Shown here: positions 48,960 through 59,557 of the stretch, one piece after another
Numbering within the stretch: the stretch's first letter is position 1
Layout of the letters: the number at the start of each line of letters is the position of its first letter
NCBI RefSeq assembly: GCF_003369565.1
Contig: NZ_PIOD01000002.1
Coordinates: forward strand, 243,070 to 307,069
Reading direction: 5' to 3'
DNA from: Oceanobacillus chungangensis
GTDB taxonomy: Bacteria > Bacillota > Bacilli > Bacillales > Amphibacillaceae
Length of the DNA stretch: 64,000 nucleotides
The notes under the pieces: model-generated
What the model saw: only the letters and a program-made list of their open reading frames with translations
Databases searched by the model: none
What the model was told of the DNA's origin: nothing
Made by a program: the position numbers and the translations under genes

Positions 48960-49178
48960 AATATCTATATTGCTATGATGGAGAAGAGTACCAAAATATT
49001 TTCTATAAAAGCGAGCCTAGGACAGTGAAAGCTAGGTAATAGAGTTTTTTTGGGAATGGCGCTCTGGAGCAAGTTAAACAAAGTGGCTCAAATTTTGAGC
49101 AACTAGGGTGGAACCGCGGTAAAAACCGTCCCTATGCCTATATAAATTTATATAGGCATAGGGACGGTTTTCTTTTTT
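48960..49178 (+). promoter_or_regulatory. Glycyl T-box riboswitch
   Basis: The T-box sequence AGGGTGGAACCGCGG lies at 49105-49119. It is followed by a very strong terminator, with CCGTCCCTATGCCTATATAA pairing with its complement before a T run (about 49121-49178). Upstream stem I contains GGC at about 49058-49060, a plausible glycine specifier. The downstream genes are glyQ and glyS. Uncharged glycyl-tRNA should stabilise the antiterminator and switch the operon on. Confidence 0.95.
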
Positions 49179-49186
49179 GTATATAG

Positions 49187-49262
49187 GAAAGCTTAACTAC
49201 TTTCTTATTGAATTAGTGCAACTAAGGCTGTCAGTTAAAGGTATAGTGACAGCTAGAGTTCC
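49187..49262 (+). repeat. Leader-type hairpin repeat, copy D
   Basis: ACTTTCTTATTGAATTAG and GCAACTAAGG match the family order. The inner stem differs in sequence but still pairs: GCTGTCA with TGACAGC. It lies between the T-box terminator and glyQ. Confidence 0.75.
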
Positions 49263-49298
49263 AAAAAATATATTTAATCTAATTGGAGGTTAATGTGG

Positions 49299-50177
49299 AT
49301 GAATATCCAGGAAATGATTTTAACATTACAAAAACACTGGTCAGATCAAAATTGTATTCTCGTGCAAGCATATGATGTGGAAAAGGGTGCTGGAACAATG
49401 TCACCAATGACATTGCTCCGTAGCTTAGGGCCAGAGCCATGGAATGTCGCATACGTAGAGCCATCAAGAAGGCCAGCTGATGGTCGTTATGGTGAAAACC
49501 CAAATCGCTTGTATCAGCATCATCAGTTTCAGGTAATTATGAAACCTTCACCAGACAATATTCAAGAGCTTTATTTAGAGTCACTAGAGAAACTAGGGAT
49601 TGATCCATTAAAACATGATATTCGATTTGTTGAGGATAACTGGGAAAACCCAACATTAGGTGCAGCTGGACTTGGATGGGAAGTATGGTTGGATGGAATG
49701 GAAGTAACCCAATTTACCTATTTCCAACAGATCGGCGGTCTTGAAGCAAGCCCAGTAACTGTAGAATTGACATATGGTGTTGAGCGACTGGCTTCTTATA
49801 TACAAGATAAAGAGAATGTATTTGATCTCGAATGGACGAAAGGTGTTACAGTGAGAGATATTTTCTTCCAGCCAGAGTTTGAACATTCTAAATATACGTT
49901 TACTGAATCGAATACGGAGATGCTCTTCCAGCTATTTTCAATGTACGAAGAGGAAGCGAAGACGACGATGGAGAAAGGGCTTGTTTTTCCAGCCTATGAT
50001 TATGTATTAAAATGTTCCCATACTTTTAATCTTTTGGATGCAAAAGGCGTTATCTCTGTAACAGAACGGACTGGTTATATTTCAAGAATAAGAAATCTAG
50101 CAAGAAGTATTGCCAAGGCCTATGTTGCTGAGCGAGAACGGCTCGGATTCCCTATGTTAGCAAAGGAGGAGAAATAA
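49299..50177 (+). CDS. glyQ: Glycyl-tRNA synthetase alpha subunit
   Basis: A 292-residue class II synthetase subunit, '[15 protein letters not shown]' and '[25 protein letters not shown]', catalysing glycine activation as part of an alpha2beta2 enzyme. The ATG at 49299 has the better distance from GGAGG than 49293. glyS follows directly, and expression is T-box controlled. Confidence 0.97.
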   Translation: MNIQEMILTLQKHWSDQNCILVQAYDVEKGAGTMSPMTLLRSLGPEPWNVAYVEPSRRPADGRYGENPNRLYQHHQFQVIMKPSPDNIQELYLESLEKLGIDPLKHDIRFVEDNWENPTLGAAGLGWEVWLDGMEVTQFTYFQQIGGLEASPVTVELTYGVERLASYIQDKENVFDLEWTKGVTVRDIFFQPEFEHSKYTFTESNTEMLFQLFSMYEEEAKTTMEKGLVFPAYDYVLKCSHTFNLLDAKGVISVTERTGYISRIRNLARSIAKAYVAERERLGFPMLAKEEK

Positions 50178-52262
50178 ATGGCTAAAAATGTCATTATTGA
50201 AATTGGTTTAGAAGAATTACCTGCTCGATTTATCGATGACGCAGAAAAACAATTTCTTGATAAAGCTGCAAAAGCATTAACTGATTTACGGATTTCCTAT
50301 GAATCGATTACTTCCTTTTCTACACCGAGACGATTAGCAGTGCAAATTCAAGGTGTTGCTGAACTTCAAACAACAATTGAAGAAGAAGCGAAGGGACCAG
50401 CAGAGAGTATTGCTAAAGATGCGGATGGAAATTGGACGAAAGCAGCAATAGGGTTTACAAGAGGACAAGGAAAAACACCAGAGGATATCTACCTTAAGGA
50501 AATAAAAGGCGTAAATTATATCTTTGTCAAAAAGCATATTGAAGGTAAGCCAACAATCGAGTTATTACCAGTTTTCAAAGATATTATCGAGAGTATTCAG
50601 TTTGGCAAAAATATGCGCTGGGGAACTGAAACACTTAAATATGCAAGGCCCATTCGTTGGTTAGTTGCATTATATGGAAGTGACGTTATACCATTCGAGA
50701 TTGCTCGTGTTCATACTAGTAATAAAACGTTTGGGCATCGTTTCTTAGGTAAAGAGATTATCCTTGATAATCCCGAACAATATCAATCGGTATTACTTGA
50801 GAATTATGTCATTGCTGACCCGGACGAACGAGAACGGTTAATTTTGGAAGGTATCCATGAATTAGAAGCAAAGGAAGGCTTCACGATTCCGGTTGATTCA
50901 AAACTCCTAAATGAAGTGAGAAATTTAGTGGAGTATCCTACTGTTTTTCTTGGATCATTTGAAGAGGAATATTTAGTGTTACCTTCAGAAGTATTAATTA
51001 CTTCAATGAAAGAGCATCAACGTTATTTCCCGGTTATAACTAAAGAAGGAAAGTTATTACCTCATTTTATTGGCGTTAGAAACGGGGATAATCAATCGAT
51101 TGAAACTGTCATACGCGGGAATGAGAAAGTACTTCGAGCTCGACTGGCTGATGCGAAGTTCTTCTTTGAAGAGGACAAGAAACAATCAATTGATTTTTAC
51201 TTAGAAAAATTAAATCGTGTAGTCTTCCAGGTGAAATTAGGAACGATTCGTGAAAAAGTTGACCGTGTGGTTCACATAACCAAAGAGTTGACAAAATTAT
51301 TAGGACTAGATGAAGGGGAACAAAAACTTGCGATAAGAGCTGCTGAAATTTCCAAGTTTGATTTAATGACCAATATGGTTAATGAATTTACAGAATTACA
51401 AGGAGTTATTGGTGAAAAATATGCAACATATTTTGGTGAAGATCCAACTGTTGCAAAAGCAATTAGTGAACATTATTTACCAAGACAAGCAAATGGTGAA
51501 TTACCTGAAACCGTAGTTGGAGCAGTAGTCAGTATTGCAGATAAGATTGATACGATAGTTGGTTGTATTTCGGTTGGACTTAAACCAACTGGCTCTCAAG
51601 ACCCTTATGGATTACGACGTCAAGCAACAGGGATATTACGAATACTTTCAGATAGAAAATGGAATATTCCGCTTGAAAAAATCTCGGGAATAACCCAAAC
51701 CTTATATCAAACTTTAACGATTGAACAAGCGGGGGAAGATGAAGTAACACGTGACCTTCATGAATTTTTCCAACTTCGTGCAGCATTTTTATTAAAAGAA
51801 ATGAATATTGAACAGGATGTTATCCAGGCTGTAGTTCATAAAGAAATAGGGGTGTTCTACTATACTGAGGAAAAAGCAAAATTACTTTCAACAAAACGAA
51901 ATGAAGAAGCCTTTAAACCGATTCAGGAAGCATTGGTTCGTTTATTGAATTTAGCAAATAAAATCGAAGAAATGGATGTTAACCCTAGCTTATTCGAAAC
52001 TGATTCTGAACGAGCACTATTTAACCAATACGAAGAAAGTGCAGCTGAATATATAGAGGCAAGTGCGAACAAAGATACGCAGTTAGCATTGTCCATATTA
52101 AGCGAGTTAAGCACACCAATTCATGCTTTCTTTGACAACAATATGGTAATGGCTGAGGATATTCAAATAAGAAATAATAGGTTAGCACTTATCAATCGAA
52201 TTGCATCATTGATAACAGACTTTGCAGATCTGTCACTTATCGAGTGGAAGCAACAATTTTAA
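50178..52262 (+). CDS. glyS: Glycyl-tRNA synthetase beta subunit
   Basis: A 694-residue subunit for tRNA binding, 'NVIIEIGLEELPARFIDDAE' at the N-terminus, an HD-like central region and a C-terminal anticodon-binding domain. The ATG abuts the glyQ stop, with AAGGAGG inside glyQ. Length is normal. Confidence 0.97.
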   Translation: MAKNVIIEIGLEELPARFIDDAEKQFLDKAAKALTDLRISYESITSFSTPRRLAVQIQGVAELQTTIEEEAKGPAESIAKDADGNWTKAAIGFTRGQGKTPEDIYLKEIKGVNYIFVKKHIEGKPTIELLPVFKDIIESIQFGKNMRWGTETLKYARPIRWLVALYGSDVIPFEIARVHTSNKTFGHRFLGKEIILDNPEQYQSVLLENYVIADPDERERLILEGIHELEAKEGFTIPVDSKLLNEVRNLVEYPTVFLGSFEEEYLVLPSEVLITSMKEHQRYFPVITKEGKLLPHFIGVRNGDNQSIETVIRGNEKVLRARLADAKFFFEEDKKQSIDFYLEKLNRVVFQVKLGTIREKVDRVVHITKELTKLLGLDEGEQKLAIRAAEISKFDLMTNMVNEFTELQGVIGEKYATYFGEDPTVAKAISEHYLPRQANGELPETVVGAVVSIADKIDTIVGCISVGLKPTGSQDPYGLRRQATGILRILSDRKWNIPLEKISGITQTLYQTLTIEQAGEDEVTRDLHEFFQLRAAFLLKEMNIEQDVIQAVVHKEIGVFYYTEEKAKLLSTKRNEEAFKPIQEALVRLLNLANKIEEMDVNPSLFETDSERALFNQYEESAAEYIEASANKDTQLALSILSELSTPIHAFFDNNMVMAEDIQIRNNRLALINRIASLITDFADLSLIEWKQQF

Positions 52263-52299
52263 GATACTCAATTCATATTGATTTTTGTTATTTAGCTAT

Positions 52300-52560
52300 C
52301 CGCGATGAACGCACGATGTTGATTTCCGCTCCGGTGTGCTCAAAGTAGGGGAACGCTGAAGATCTATTGGAAAGAAAAACACTTCCGTTGGATTTTCAGC
52401 CGTTGCTATTCCTGAAGGACAAGGAAAGCATCGAAAGCGTTACATCTGTTTTAGGAAATCATTTGTTAATTTCGAGGAGTTCTTGTCGGATTGCAAGCCA
52501 CCCTAAGGTGCTCAAAGTGTTTCAGCGGGGCAGTCCGATAGCAATAGTCAACTTAATGTA
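52300..52560. repeat. Worn composite repeat remnant upstream of ccpN
   Basis: The 425-base gap between glyS and ccpN holds GTTGATTTCCGCTCC near 52319. It also holds an extra-module copy (52411-52480, with AAGGACAAGGAAAGC, AGCGTTACATC and TCGAGGAGT) and 'AAAGTGTTTCAGCGGGGCAG'. These match parts of the composite repeats, but the outer ends are not recognisable. Confidence 0.55.
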
Positions 52561-52687
52561 ACAGTTCATGGCTCAGCTGTAACAAATTAGTTGGATTTTG
52601 AAAGAGTATAACATAATTTCCCTTTTTGCCATAAGTAGACTATAATTATTATTAATAGTATGGCTGAATGGCCTAGGTGGTGTAGAA

Positions 52688-53317
52688 GTGGAATTATCAA
52701 ATAGACAAGAAAAGATTGTGGAAATAGTAAAAGGAAACGGCCCAATTACAGGGGAACAGATAGCAGAACGATTAAATCTGACAAGGGCAACACTCCGTCC
52801 GGATTTAGCTATTCTGACGATGTCCGGTTTTCTCGACGCGAGACCACGTGTTGGCTACTTTTATACAGGGAAAACAGGATTTGAATTGATCACGGAAAAA
52901 ATAAAAAAATACAAGGTCCATGAATTTCAGCAAATCCCAATAATTGTTAAAGAAAGCACGTCTGTTTATGATGCAATATCGACGATGTTTTTGGAAGATG
53001 TCGGAACATTGTTCGTAGTAAATGAGAATACTTATTTAACCGGAATTCTGTCACGAAAAGACTTATTAAGAGCTAGTATCGGTCAAAAAGATTTGAACGC
53101 AATCGCTGTGCATATCATTATGACAAGAATGCCTAATATAACCGTTTGTCGAAAAGATGATTTACTGCTGGACGTGGCAAATAAATTAATTAATAAACAA
53201 ATAGACGGGCTACCGGTAGTTAAAGATACAGAGAATGGATTACTTGTAATCGGGCGTGTGACAAAAACTACGATAACTAGAGCTTTTGTCGAGCTAACAA
53301 ATGAGAAAGCCATATAA
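52688..53317 (+). CDS. ccpN: Transcriptional repressor CcpN
   Basis: A 209-residue regulator (YqzB): N-terminal winged helix-turn-helix ('[22 protein letters not shown]' region) and two CBS domains (about 77-200) that sense nucleotides. It represses gluconeogenic genes (gapB, pckA) in glycolytic conditions in B. subtilis. The GTG start follows AGGTGG. It is paired with ppsR, as usual. Confidence 0.94.
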   Translation: MELSNRQEKIVEIVKGNGPITGEQIAERLNLTRATLRPDLAILTMSGFLDARPRVGYFYTGKTGFELITEKIKKYKVHEFQQIPIIVKESTSVYDAISTMFLEDVGTLFVVNENTYLTGILSRKDLLRASIGQKDLNAIAVHIIMTRMPNITVCRKDDLLLDVANKLINKQIDGLPVVKDTENGLLVIGRVTKTTITRAFVELTNEKAI

Positions 53318-53346
53318 AATTATCTTGCAATGAGAGGAGCTTGTCG

Positions 53347-54156
53347 ATGAGTTCGAATCCTATTGTTTATGTGATTTCCGATTCTGTGGGGGAAACAGCT
53401 GAATTAGTAATTAAAGCTGGCTTAAGTCAATTTAACGGTCAAGAATATAAAATAAATCGTTTTCCATATGTGGAAGATGAAGCTACAATTGACGAAGCTT
53501 TACAGCTAGCAAAAGAAAATAATGGAATCATAGGCTTTACATTAGTAGACCCTAAACTCCGCGAATATTTAAATGGTAGGGCTACAGGATTAGGGATTGA
53601 AGCAATTGATATTATGGGACCAATGATCAACTCAATGGAGCGTGTTTTCAAGGTTAGCCCAAGACTTGAAGCTGGTCTTGTTCATAAATTAGATGAAGAT
53701 TATTTTAAACGTATTGAAGCAATTGAATTTGCTGTTAAGTATGATGATGGCAAGGACCCACGAGGAATATCGAGAGCGGATATTATTCTGATAGGTGTCT
53801 CAAGAACCTCGAAAACGCCATTATCTCAGTACTTAGCGAATAATAGTATTAAAGTAGCGAATGTACCCATTGTTCCTGAGGTTAATCCTCCTGAAGAGTT
53901 ATTCGAAGTAGCACCATCTAAATGCTTCGGATTGAAGATTAAACCGGAGCAATTAAATGAAATTCGAAAAGAACGATTGAAGGTACTGGGACTTGGAAGT
54001 CAAGCAACCTACGCAAATTTAGAACGAATCAATCAAGAAATTGATTATTTCGATAAAATTGTGGATAGAATAGGTTGTAGAGTAATTGATGTATCGAATA
54101 AAGCAGTTGAAGAAACAGCAAACAGTATTCTGCAGCTAATTAAGAACGAAAGATAA
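53347..54156 (+). CDS. ppsR: Pyruvate phosphate dikinase regulatory protein (PPDK kinase/phosphorylase)
   Basis: A 269-residue DUF299 bifunctional regulator (YqfL) that phosphorylates with ADP and dephosphorylates PPDK or PEP synthase. '[14 protein letters not shown]' and the P-loop-like '[15 protein letters not shown]' are typical. The ATG at 53347 follows AGAGGAG. It follows ccpN, and both concern PEP metabolism. A terminator follows. Confidence 0.93.
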   Translation: MSSNPIVYVISDSVGETAELVIKAGLSQFNGQEYKINRFPYVEDEATIDEALQLAKENNGIIGFTLVDPKLREYLNGRATGLGIEAIDIMGPMINSMERVFKVSPRLEAGLVHKLDEDYFKRIEAIEFAVKYDDGKDPRGISRADIILIGVSRTSKTPLSQYLANNSIKVANVPIVPEVNPPEELFEVAPSKCFGLKIKPEQLNEIRKERLKVLGLGSQATYANLERINQEIDYFDKIVDRIGCRVIDVSNKAVEETANSILQLIKNER

Positions 54157-54163
54157 GAATGAT

Positions 54164-54201
54164 AAAAAACATTCTACTATTTGTGAAGTAGAATGTTTTT
54201 T
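54164..54201 (+). terminator. Terminator after ppsR
   Basis: AAAAAACATTCTACT and AGTAGAATGTTTTTT form a 15-bp stem ending in a T run. Confidence 0.93.
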
Positions 54202-54522
54202 CTTCTGTTTCATAAATTGAAGCATATATATAGAAATATTTATTAGATTGTATTATAATAGTCATTTGTGTAAAGATATAGGTATTCCTTATTATTTATG
54301 AGATGGTATTCTGAAAAGTAAAACATTCAAGATAAAGCAGGAATCTGTCCGTATTGTGTAGAATTATACAAGAAAGCGGTATTATCACTGTTTATCGATA
54401 CTTTTCAGGCATGTAATTATTTATAAAGGAGTTAAAAGCTGGAATAAATATGTCTTTCGATTCATTGTATGTAACAAAAAAGTAAACTTTTTACTTCTTT
54501 TGAGAAAAAATTGTCGAAACGT
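54202..54522. other. Intergenic region before dnaG, no gene seen
   Basis: About 320 AT-rich bases. No conserved reading frame, repeat or RNA recognised; likely holds vegetative promoters for dnaG-sigA that I cannot place with confidence. Confidence 0.4.
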
Positions 54523-54552
54523 GAAGGATTTTCCTAAATCTATCACGAATAT
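54523..54552 (+). promoter_or_regulatory. SigH-type promoter candidate for dnaG-sigA
   Basis: GAAGGATTT (54523-54531), a 12-base spacer and CACGAATAT (54544-54552), close to the SigH pattern AGGAWWT-N12-GAAT. It ends 23 bases before the dnaG start. In B. subtilis the sigA operon has a SigH promoter. Confidence 0.6.
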
Positions 54553-54575
54553 TAATTATAGTATGGTGATGAGCG

Positions 54576-56390
54576 ATGGCGAATCAAATACCTGAGGAAG
54601 TAATAGAAGAAGTACGTAAATCGAATGATATTGTTGAAGTAATTGGTGAGTATGTTCAATTAAAGAAACAAGGTAGAAATTACTTTGGACTTTGTCCATT
54701 TCATGGAGAAAAAACGCCATCATTTTCTGTTGCTCAGGAGAAACAAATTTTCCACTGCTTTGGCTGTGGAAAAGGTGGGAATGTTGTAACCTTTCTAATG
54801 GAAATGGAAAACTATTCATTCCAGGAAACTATAAAGGTCTTAGCGAATAGAAGTGGAGTTACGCTTCCTGAAACTGGAATTCGCAAAGATCCTGTTATTT
54901 CTAATGATAATCAGAGTGTATTATCTGCTTATGAATGGCTTACTAAACTTTATCATCATTTATTACGGTATGCAAAAGATGGAAAGGATGGTTACCAATA
55001 CTTTAAGGATAGGGGTATAAGTGACGAAGCAATTGATATATTTCAATTAGGTTATGCACCTAATTTGAAAGACTTTACTGCTGAATTTCTAAATAAGAAG
55101 GGGTTCAACCAAGCAATTCTTGTTAAAGCAGGTTTACTTTCTTTACAAGATGACAATAGTGTAACTGACCGATTTAGAGGAAGAGTCATGTTCCCTATTC
55201 GCAATAATCTTGGGAAAACTATCGGTTTTGGGGGCAGAACCATTTCAGGTGGCGAACCTAAATACTTGAATAGTGCGGAAAGTGAGCTGTTTCAAAAAAG
55301 TAAATTACTTTATAATTTTGATTTAGCTAAAAAACACATCCGTAAAGAAAATGAAGTTATTCTATTTGAAGGATATATGGATGTAATTTCGGCATACCAG
55401 GCAGATATTAAGAATGTCATTGCAACACTTGGTACCTCATTAACAGAAGGTCAAGCAAAGTTATTAAAACGCTATGTCGACACAGTAATTATCTGTTATG
55501 ACGGCGATAAAGCTGGGCTTGAGGCAACCTACAAAGCAGCGAACCTATTACGAAAAGTTGGCTGCCAAATAAAAGTTGCAAATTTAAAGGATAATATGGA
55601 TCCCGATAATTTCATTAAAATGCATGGTGGGGAAGCATTTAATAATGAAGTAATTCAGGCAAGTGATACGTATATTAGTTTTTATATGCGGTATTTAATG
55701 AAAGATTATAATCTAAGTCTTGAAGGAGACCGCATAAACTATATTGAGGCAGTTGTAAAAGAACTTGCAATGATTGAGAGTTCGGTGGAAAGGGAATTTT
55801 ATTTACAACAGCTTAGTAAAGAATATAACATTTCCATTGAAACGCTTGCAAGTGAGTTACAAGGACATAGGCAACAAGTAGATGTGCATCAGGATAAGAG
55901 CGACAAGAACAGATATACTAATAAGACAATAAATTATCGTCATAATAAAAAAATGTTACCAGCATATCATAATGCAGAAAGAAAAATATTATCCTATATG
56001 CTGCAAGACGCATTTATTACAGAAAAAGTACAAGATGAAATAGGTGCAGGTTTCAATGTTGATGCACATAAAATTATTGCAACTCATTTATATGCTTTTT
56101 ATGAATCTGGACACCCACCAGACGTTAGTGTATTTATTGAAAATCTAACGGATCAGGATTTAAAGCAGCTTGTTGCAGAGATTGCGATGACTCCTGTGGA
56201 GAATGAAATAAGTGATAGAGAAATTAATGATTATATTCGAATTATTCATTCACAAAATAGTGATGTAGTAAGTATTCAGTCTCTAAAAGAACAACAGAAA
56301 CTAGCTGAACAGCAGAAAGATCCATTGAAAGCTGCGCAAATTGCTATGCAGATTATTGAAATACGCAAACAACTAAAGAATACAAATTAA
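54576..56390 (+). CDS. dnaG: DNA primase
   Basis: A 604-residue primase. The N-terminal zinc-binding domain is 'CPFHGEKTPSF' and 'CFGCGKGG'. The RNA polymerase (TOPRIM) core has 'ILFEGYMDVISAYQ' and 'ICYDGDKAG', and a C-terminal DnaB-interaction domain follows. It starts at ATG with GGTGATGAG upstream. It is followed by sigA, forming the macromolecular-synthesis operon. Confidence 0.97.
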   Translation: MANQIPEEVIEEVRKSNDIVEVIGEYVQLKKQGRNYFGLCPFHGEKTPSFSVAQEKQIFHCFGCGKGGNVVTFLMEMENYSFQETIKVLANRSGVTLPETGIRKDPVISNDNQSVLSAYEWLTKLYHHLLRYAKDGKDGYQYFKDRGISDEAIDIFQLGYAPNLKDFTAEFLNKKGFNQAILVKAGLLSLQDDNSVTDRFRGRVMFPIRNNLGKTIGFGGRTISGGEPKYLNSAESELFQKSKLLYNFDLAKKHIRKENEVILFEGYMDVISAYQADIKNVIATLGTSLTEGQAKLLKRYVDTVIICYDGDKAGLEATYKAANLLRKVGCQIKVANLKDNMDPDNFIKMHGGEAFNNEVIQASDTYISFYMRYLMKDYNLSLEGDRINYIEAVVKELAMIESSVEREFYLQQLSKEYNISIETLASELQGHRQQVDVHQDKSDKNRYTNKTINYRHNKKMLPAYHNAERKILSYMLQDAFITEKVQDEIGAGFNVDAHKIIATHLYAFYESGHPPDVSVFIENLTDQDLKQLVAEIAMTPVENEISDREINDYIRIIHSQNSDVVSIQSLKEQQKLAEQQKDPLKAAQIAMQIIEIRKQLKNTN

Positions 56391-56420
56391 ATTTTACTTA
56401 GTCTAGAAGGAGGGGGACTC

Positions 56421-57536
56421 ATGGCCGATAAAAAGCAATCACAAACAAAAGAGACAGCCCAAACAATTGAACAAGTAAAAGAACAATTGCTTGAAATGGG
56501 TAAAAAACGTGGGACACTAGCTTATGAAGAAATTGCTGACCGCTTGTCAAACTTTGAAATCGAACCAGACCAAATGGACGAATTTTATGAGTACCTAGGA
56601 GAACAGGGTGTTGAAGTAATTGGTGAGTCTGACGAAGACCCAAATATGCAACAAATCTCTAAAGAAGAGGAAGTTGACCTTAATGATTTAAGTGTCCCTC
56701 ACGGAATTAAAATTAACGATCCAGTGCGGATGTATTTAAAGGAAATAGGGAGAGTTAACTTATTATCTGCAGCAGAAGAAATTGAACTTGCTACCCGAAT
56801 TGAAGCAGGGGATGAAGAAGCGAAACGACGACTTGCAGAAGCCAATTTGCGACTCGTTGTAAGTATAGCCAAACGTTATGTTGGTCGTGGAATGCTATTT
56901 TTAGATTTAATCCAAGAAGGAAATATGGGATTAATAAAAGCTGTTGAGAAGTTTGATTATCAAAAAGGGTTTAAATTCAGTACGTATGCAACTTGGTGGA
57001 TTCGTCAAGCAATTACACGAGCAATTGCCGATCAAGCTAGAACGATTCGCATCCCAGTTCATATGGTTGAAACGATTAATAAATTGATCCGTGTCCAACG
57101 GTCATTATTACAGGATTTAGGTAGAGAGCCTACTCCTGAAGAAATAGGTGAAGAGATGGAGCTTTCTCCAGAGAAAGTTCGTGATATTCTCAAGATAGCG
57201 CAGGAGCCAGTTTCTCTAGAGACACCGATTGGTGAAGAAGACGATTCTCACTTAGGTGACTTTATTGAAGACCATGAAGCGATATCGCCTTCTGACCACG
57301 CTGCATATGAACTTTTAAAAGAGCAATTAGAAGATGTGCTAGACACCTTAACAGATCGTGAAGAGAATGTCTTACGTCTCCGTTTTGGACTTGACGATGG
57401 ACGTACTAGAACATTAGAAGAAGTAGGTAAGGTATTCGGTGTTACGAGAGAACGTATCCGTCAAATTGAAGCGAAAGCACTTCGGAAATTAAGACATCCA
57501 AGTCGTAGTAAACGTTTGAAAGACTTTTTAGAATAA
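56421..57536 (+). CDS. sigA: RNA polymerase primary sigma factor SigA
   Basis: A 371-residue housekeeping sigma factor. It has region 1.1, region 1.2 ('[19 protein letters not shown]'), region 2 ('[20 protein letters not shown]') and region 4.2 ('[20 protein letters not shown]'). AGAAGGAGGGGG precedes the ATG. Length matches B. subtilis SigA. Confidence 0.98.
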   Translation: MADKKQSQTKETAQTIEQVKEQLLEMGKKRGTLAYEEIADRLSNFEIEPDQMDEFYEYLGEQGVEVIGESDEDPNMQQISKEEEVDLNDLSVPHGIKINDPVRMYLKEIGRVNLLSAAEEIELATRIEAGDEEAKRRLAEANLRLVVSIAKRYVGRGMLFLDLIQEGNMGLIKAVEKFDYQKGFKFSTYATWWIRQAITRAIADQARTIRIPVHMVETINKLIRVQRSLLQDLGREPTPEEIGEEMELSPEKVRDILKIAQEPVSLETPIGEEDDSHLGDFIEDHEAISPSDHAAYELLKEQLEDVLDTLTDREENVLRLRFGLDDGRTRTLEEVGKVFGVTRERIRQIEAKALRKLRHPSRSKRLKDFLE

Positions 57537-57547
57537 AGCCTGAGCAT

Positions 57548-57586
57548 AGTCACTCGAGTATTTCTATGCTCGGTGACTTTTTCTTG
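57548..57586 (+). terminator. Terminator after sigA
   Basis: AGTCACTCGAG pairs with CTCGGTGACT (one bulge) followed by TTTTTCTT; an alternative GAGCATAG/CTATGCTC stem overlaps. Confidence 0.8.
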
Positions 57587-57616
57587 TATGTTGCTATTAG
57601 TATTGGAGTGGATATA

Positions 57617-58168
57617 GTGGCAGATAATGATCGATTTACTGTAATTATTAATGAAATTAAATACTGGAAAACGCATAAACTATTGCCAAATGAACAATGC
57701 GATTTTCTTCTAGCATTATATACAAATGGCGATAACAGAATGGAAAAACAAGAATCTGTCACCTCTAAGGAATCGAAAACTAATCTAATTTTAAATTTAC
57801 AGCTATGTCTTTTAATATTGTTGTTACCGTTTTCTTTCCTTGTACTTTATTTTACGAAATTTCATCCAGGATTGCAACTAGGCATTCTAATTCTTTTTCT
57901 AAGTTATACATTTTGGTCTTACGGTTATCATAAACAAACAAATGTATGGATAATGCATCTGGCATTAATGAAGGCATTATTTATAATATTATTGCTGACG
58001 GTATCTTTATGTAATCAATTAATGGATAGCGGTTCAATGTTACATACAGTTGTTATTCCATTAAACTTTGTCAGTTGGTTTATTATTGGGCGTAAATTAA
58101 GAATCCGGTACTTGATGATAACTAGTGCTTTTCTTTTGTTTTTTGCAATTATTTACTTTACATTTTAA
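57617..58168 (+). CDS. Uncharacterised polytopic membrane protein
   Basis: A 183-residue protein with a soluble N-terminal part of about 65 residues ('FTVIINEIKYWKTHKLLP') and about five membrane helices in the rest. The GTG at 57617 is chosen because TTGGAGTG lies just upstream; the open frame begins at 57566 inside the sigA terminator. I do not recognise the family. It lies between sigA and cccA, where B. subtilis has no such gene to my knowledge. Confidence 0.65.
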   Translation: MADNDRFTVIINEIKYWKTHKLLPNEQCDFLLALYTNGDNRMEKQESVTSKESKTNLILNLQLCLLILLLPFSFLVLYFTKFHPGLQLGILILFLSYTFWSYGYHKQTNVWIMHLALMKALFIILLLTVSLCNQLMDSGSMLHTVVIPLNFVSWFIIGRKLRIRYLMITSAFLLFFAIIYFTF

Positions 58169-58271
58169 AAACAAGTGGATAATCCTTTAAACTAAAGTGA
58201 TTTTCGAGTAAACTATATGTAATGTTCTTTTTAGATACATGAAAATGGGGAGTACATAAGGAGGAAACGTA

Positions 58272-58649
58272 ATGAAAAGAAACTCAGTTATACCATTTGC
58301 TATCATTGCGATTATAGGGGTACTCGCAGTTATTATTATCTCATTCGTCGGTTTAGACCAACGAGCAGATAGACAAGCTGCAGATGAAGGTGGAAACGAA
58401 CAAGCTGAAGATTCGGGTGGAGAAGTATCAACAGATCCAGAGGAGATCTTCCAAGCAAATTGTGCTGCATGTCATGGAGCAGATCTAAGTGGTGGAATGG
58501 GTCCAGATTTAACAGCTATCGGCTCATCACTTACAGCTGAAGATATTGTTACGATTATTCAACAGGGAACAGGTCAAATGCCTGCACAAACACAAGTTGT
58601 AGAAGAAGAAGCAACTTTACTTGCCGATTGGCTCAGTGAGAAACAATAA
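58272..58649 (+). CDS. cccA: Cytochrome c-550, membrane anchored
   Basis: A 125-residue small c-type cytochrome. It has an N-terminal membrane anchor (about 8-29), an acidic spacer and the heme motif 'CAACH' with 'GPDLTAIG'; the axial Met is likely in 'GTGQMPAQ'. It transfers electrons at the outer membrane face. The position downstream of sigA matches B. subtilis cccA. AAGGAGG precedes the ATG. Confidence 0.93.
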   Translation: MKRNSVIPFAIIAIIGVLAVIIISFVGLDQRADRQAADEGGNEQAEDSGGEVSTDPEEIFQANCAACHGADLSGGMGPDLTAIGSSLTAEDIVTIIQQGTGQMPAQTQVVEEEATLLADWLSEKQ

Positions 58650-58786
58650 CACATAGTCAGAAAATTAGAAATAGTTAAATTGAAATAGCCTTTATTAATA
58701 CTAGAAAAGTTACAAGGCAATGTAGAGGGCAATGTAGAGAAATTTTGAAAATTATTCTTATTTGGTATTAAGAAAATATACTTTGT

Positions 58787-58821
58787 AAGCTTTCTGGAAT
58801 AAACAGAAAGCTTTTCTTTTT
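58787..58821 (+). terminator. Terminator after cccA
   Basis: AAGCTTTCTG and CAGAAAGCTT with a 7-base loop and TTCTTTTT tail, just before trmK. Confidence 0.88.
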
Positions 58822-58837
58822 CATGAAGGAGTACGAA

Positions 58838-59557
58838 ATGACACAAACACTAAATCTTTCCAAACGATTAACTAAAGTAGCTTCATATCTGCCAAAAGGG
58901 GCAAAATTTGCAGATATTGGTTCAGACCATGCCTATTTGCCATGCTATGTATGTCTGCAGGATAAATCCGCAAAAGCAATTGCAGGAGAAGTAAATGAAG
59001 GACCATTTCAAAGTGCATTAAAGACAGTTCAATATTATCAATTAAATGAATGTATCGAGGTGCGATTAGGCAATGGCTTAGAAGTATTAAATAATCAAGA
59101 TAATGTGGAGCAAATTGTAATAGCCGGTATGGGAGGAGCGTTAATTAAGACTATATTGGAGGAAGGTAAGGCGAAAGTTCAGTATGCTAAACGAATTATC
59201 GCTCAGCCTAATATTGATGCTAGAAGTGTTAGAAAATGGCTTGACGAAAATAATTTCATCATTAAAAGCGAGGAAGTAGTAGAAGAGAATCAGCATATAT
59301 ATGAGATTATTGTTGCGGATAAGGCAGAGGATGACACAATAAAACGTCAAGATTTAAATCAAAAACAATTGTTATTTGGCCCATTATTATTAGAGAATAA
59401 AACAAAGGTATTCTACGAGAAATGGAAAAGTGAGCAAGAAAAAACAGAACGGATCATTAATCAGATAAAGCAGGCAAAATTGAAGGATGAACAGAAGCTC
59501 AAGCGATTTGAAGAAGAGCTAATTTGGATAAAGGAGGTACTAGACGATGAAGCGTGA
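58838..59557 (+). CDS. trmK: tRNA (adenine22-N1)-methyltransferase TrmK
   Basis: A 239-residue class I methyltransferase (YqfN) forming m1A22 in tRNA. SAM motif 'FADIGSDHAYLPCYVC' and 'IVIAGMGGALIKTIL' are typical, with a C-terminal coiled coil (about 180-235). The ATG at 58838 follows GAAGGAG; the upstream ATG at 58823 lies before that site. It overlaps yqfO by 11 bases. Confidence 0.94.
   Translation: MTQTLNLSKRLTKVASYLPKGAKFADIGSDHAYLPCYVCLQDKSAKAIAGEVNEGPFQSALKTVQYYQLNECIEVRLGNGLEVLNNQDNVEQIVIAGMGGALIKTILEEGKAKVQYAKRIIAQPNIDARSVRKWLDENNFIIKSEEVVEENQHIYEIIVADKAEDDTIKRQDLNQKQLLFGPLLLENKTKVFYEKWKSEQEKTERIINQIKQAKLKDEQKLKRFEEELIWIKEVLDDEA

Noticed and set aside
52367..52561. 64-residue open frame upstream of ccpN
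   Set aside because: It is composed of worn repeat sequence and has no ribosome binding site.
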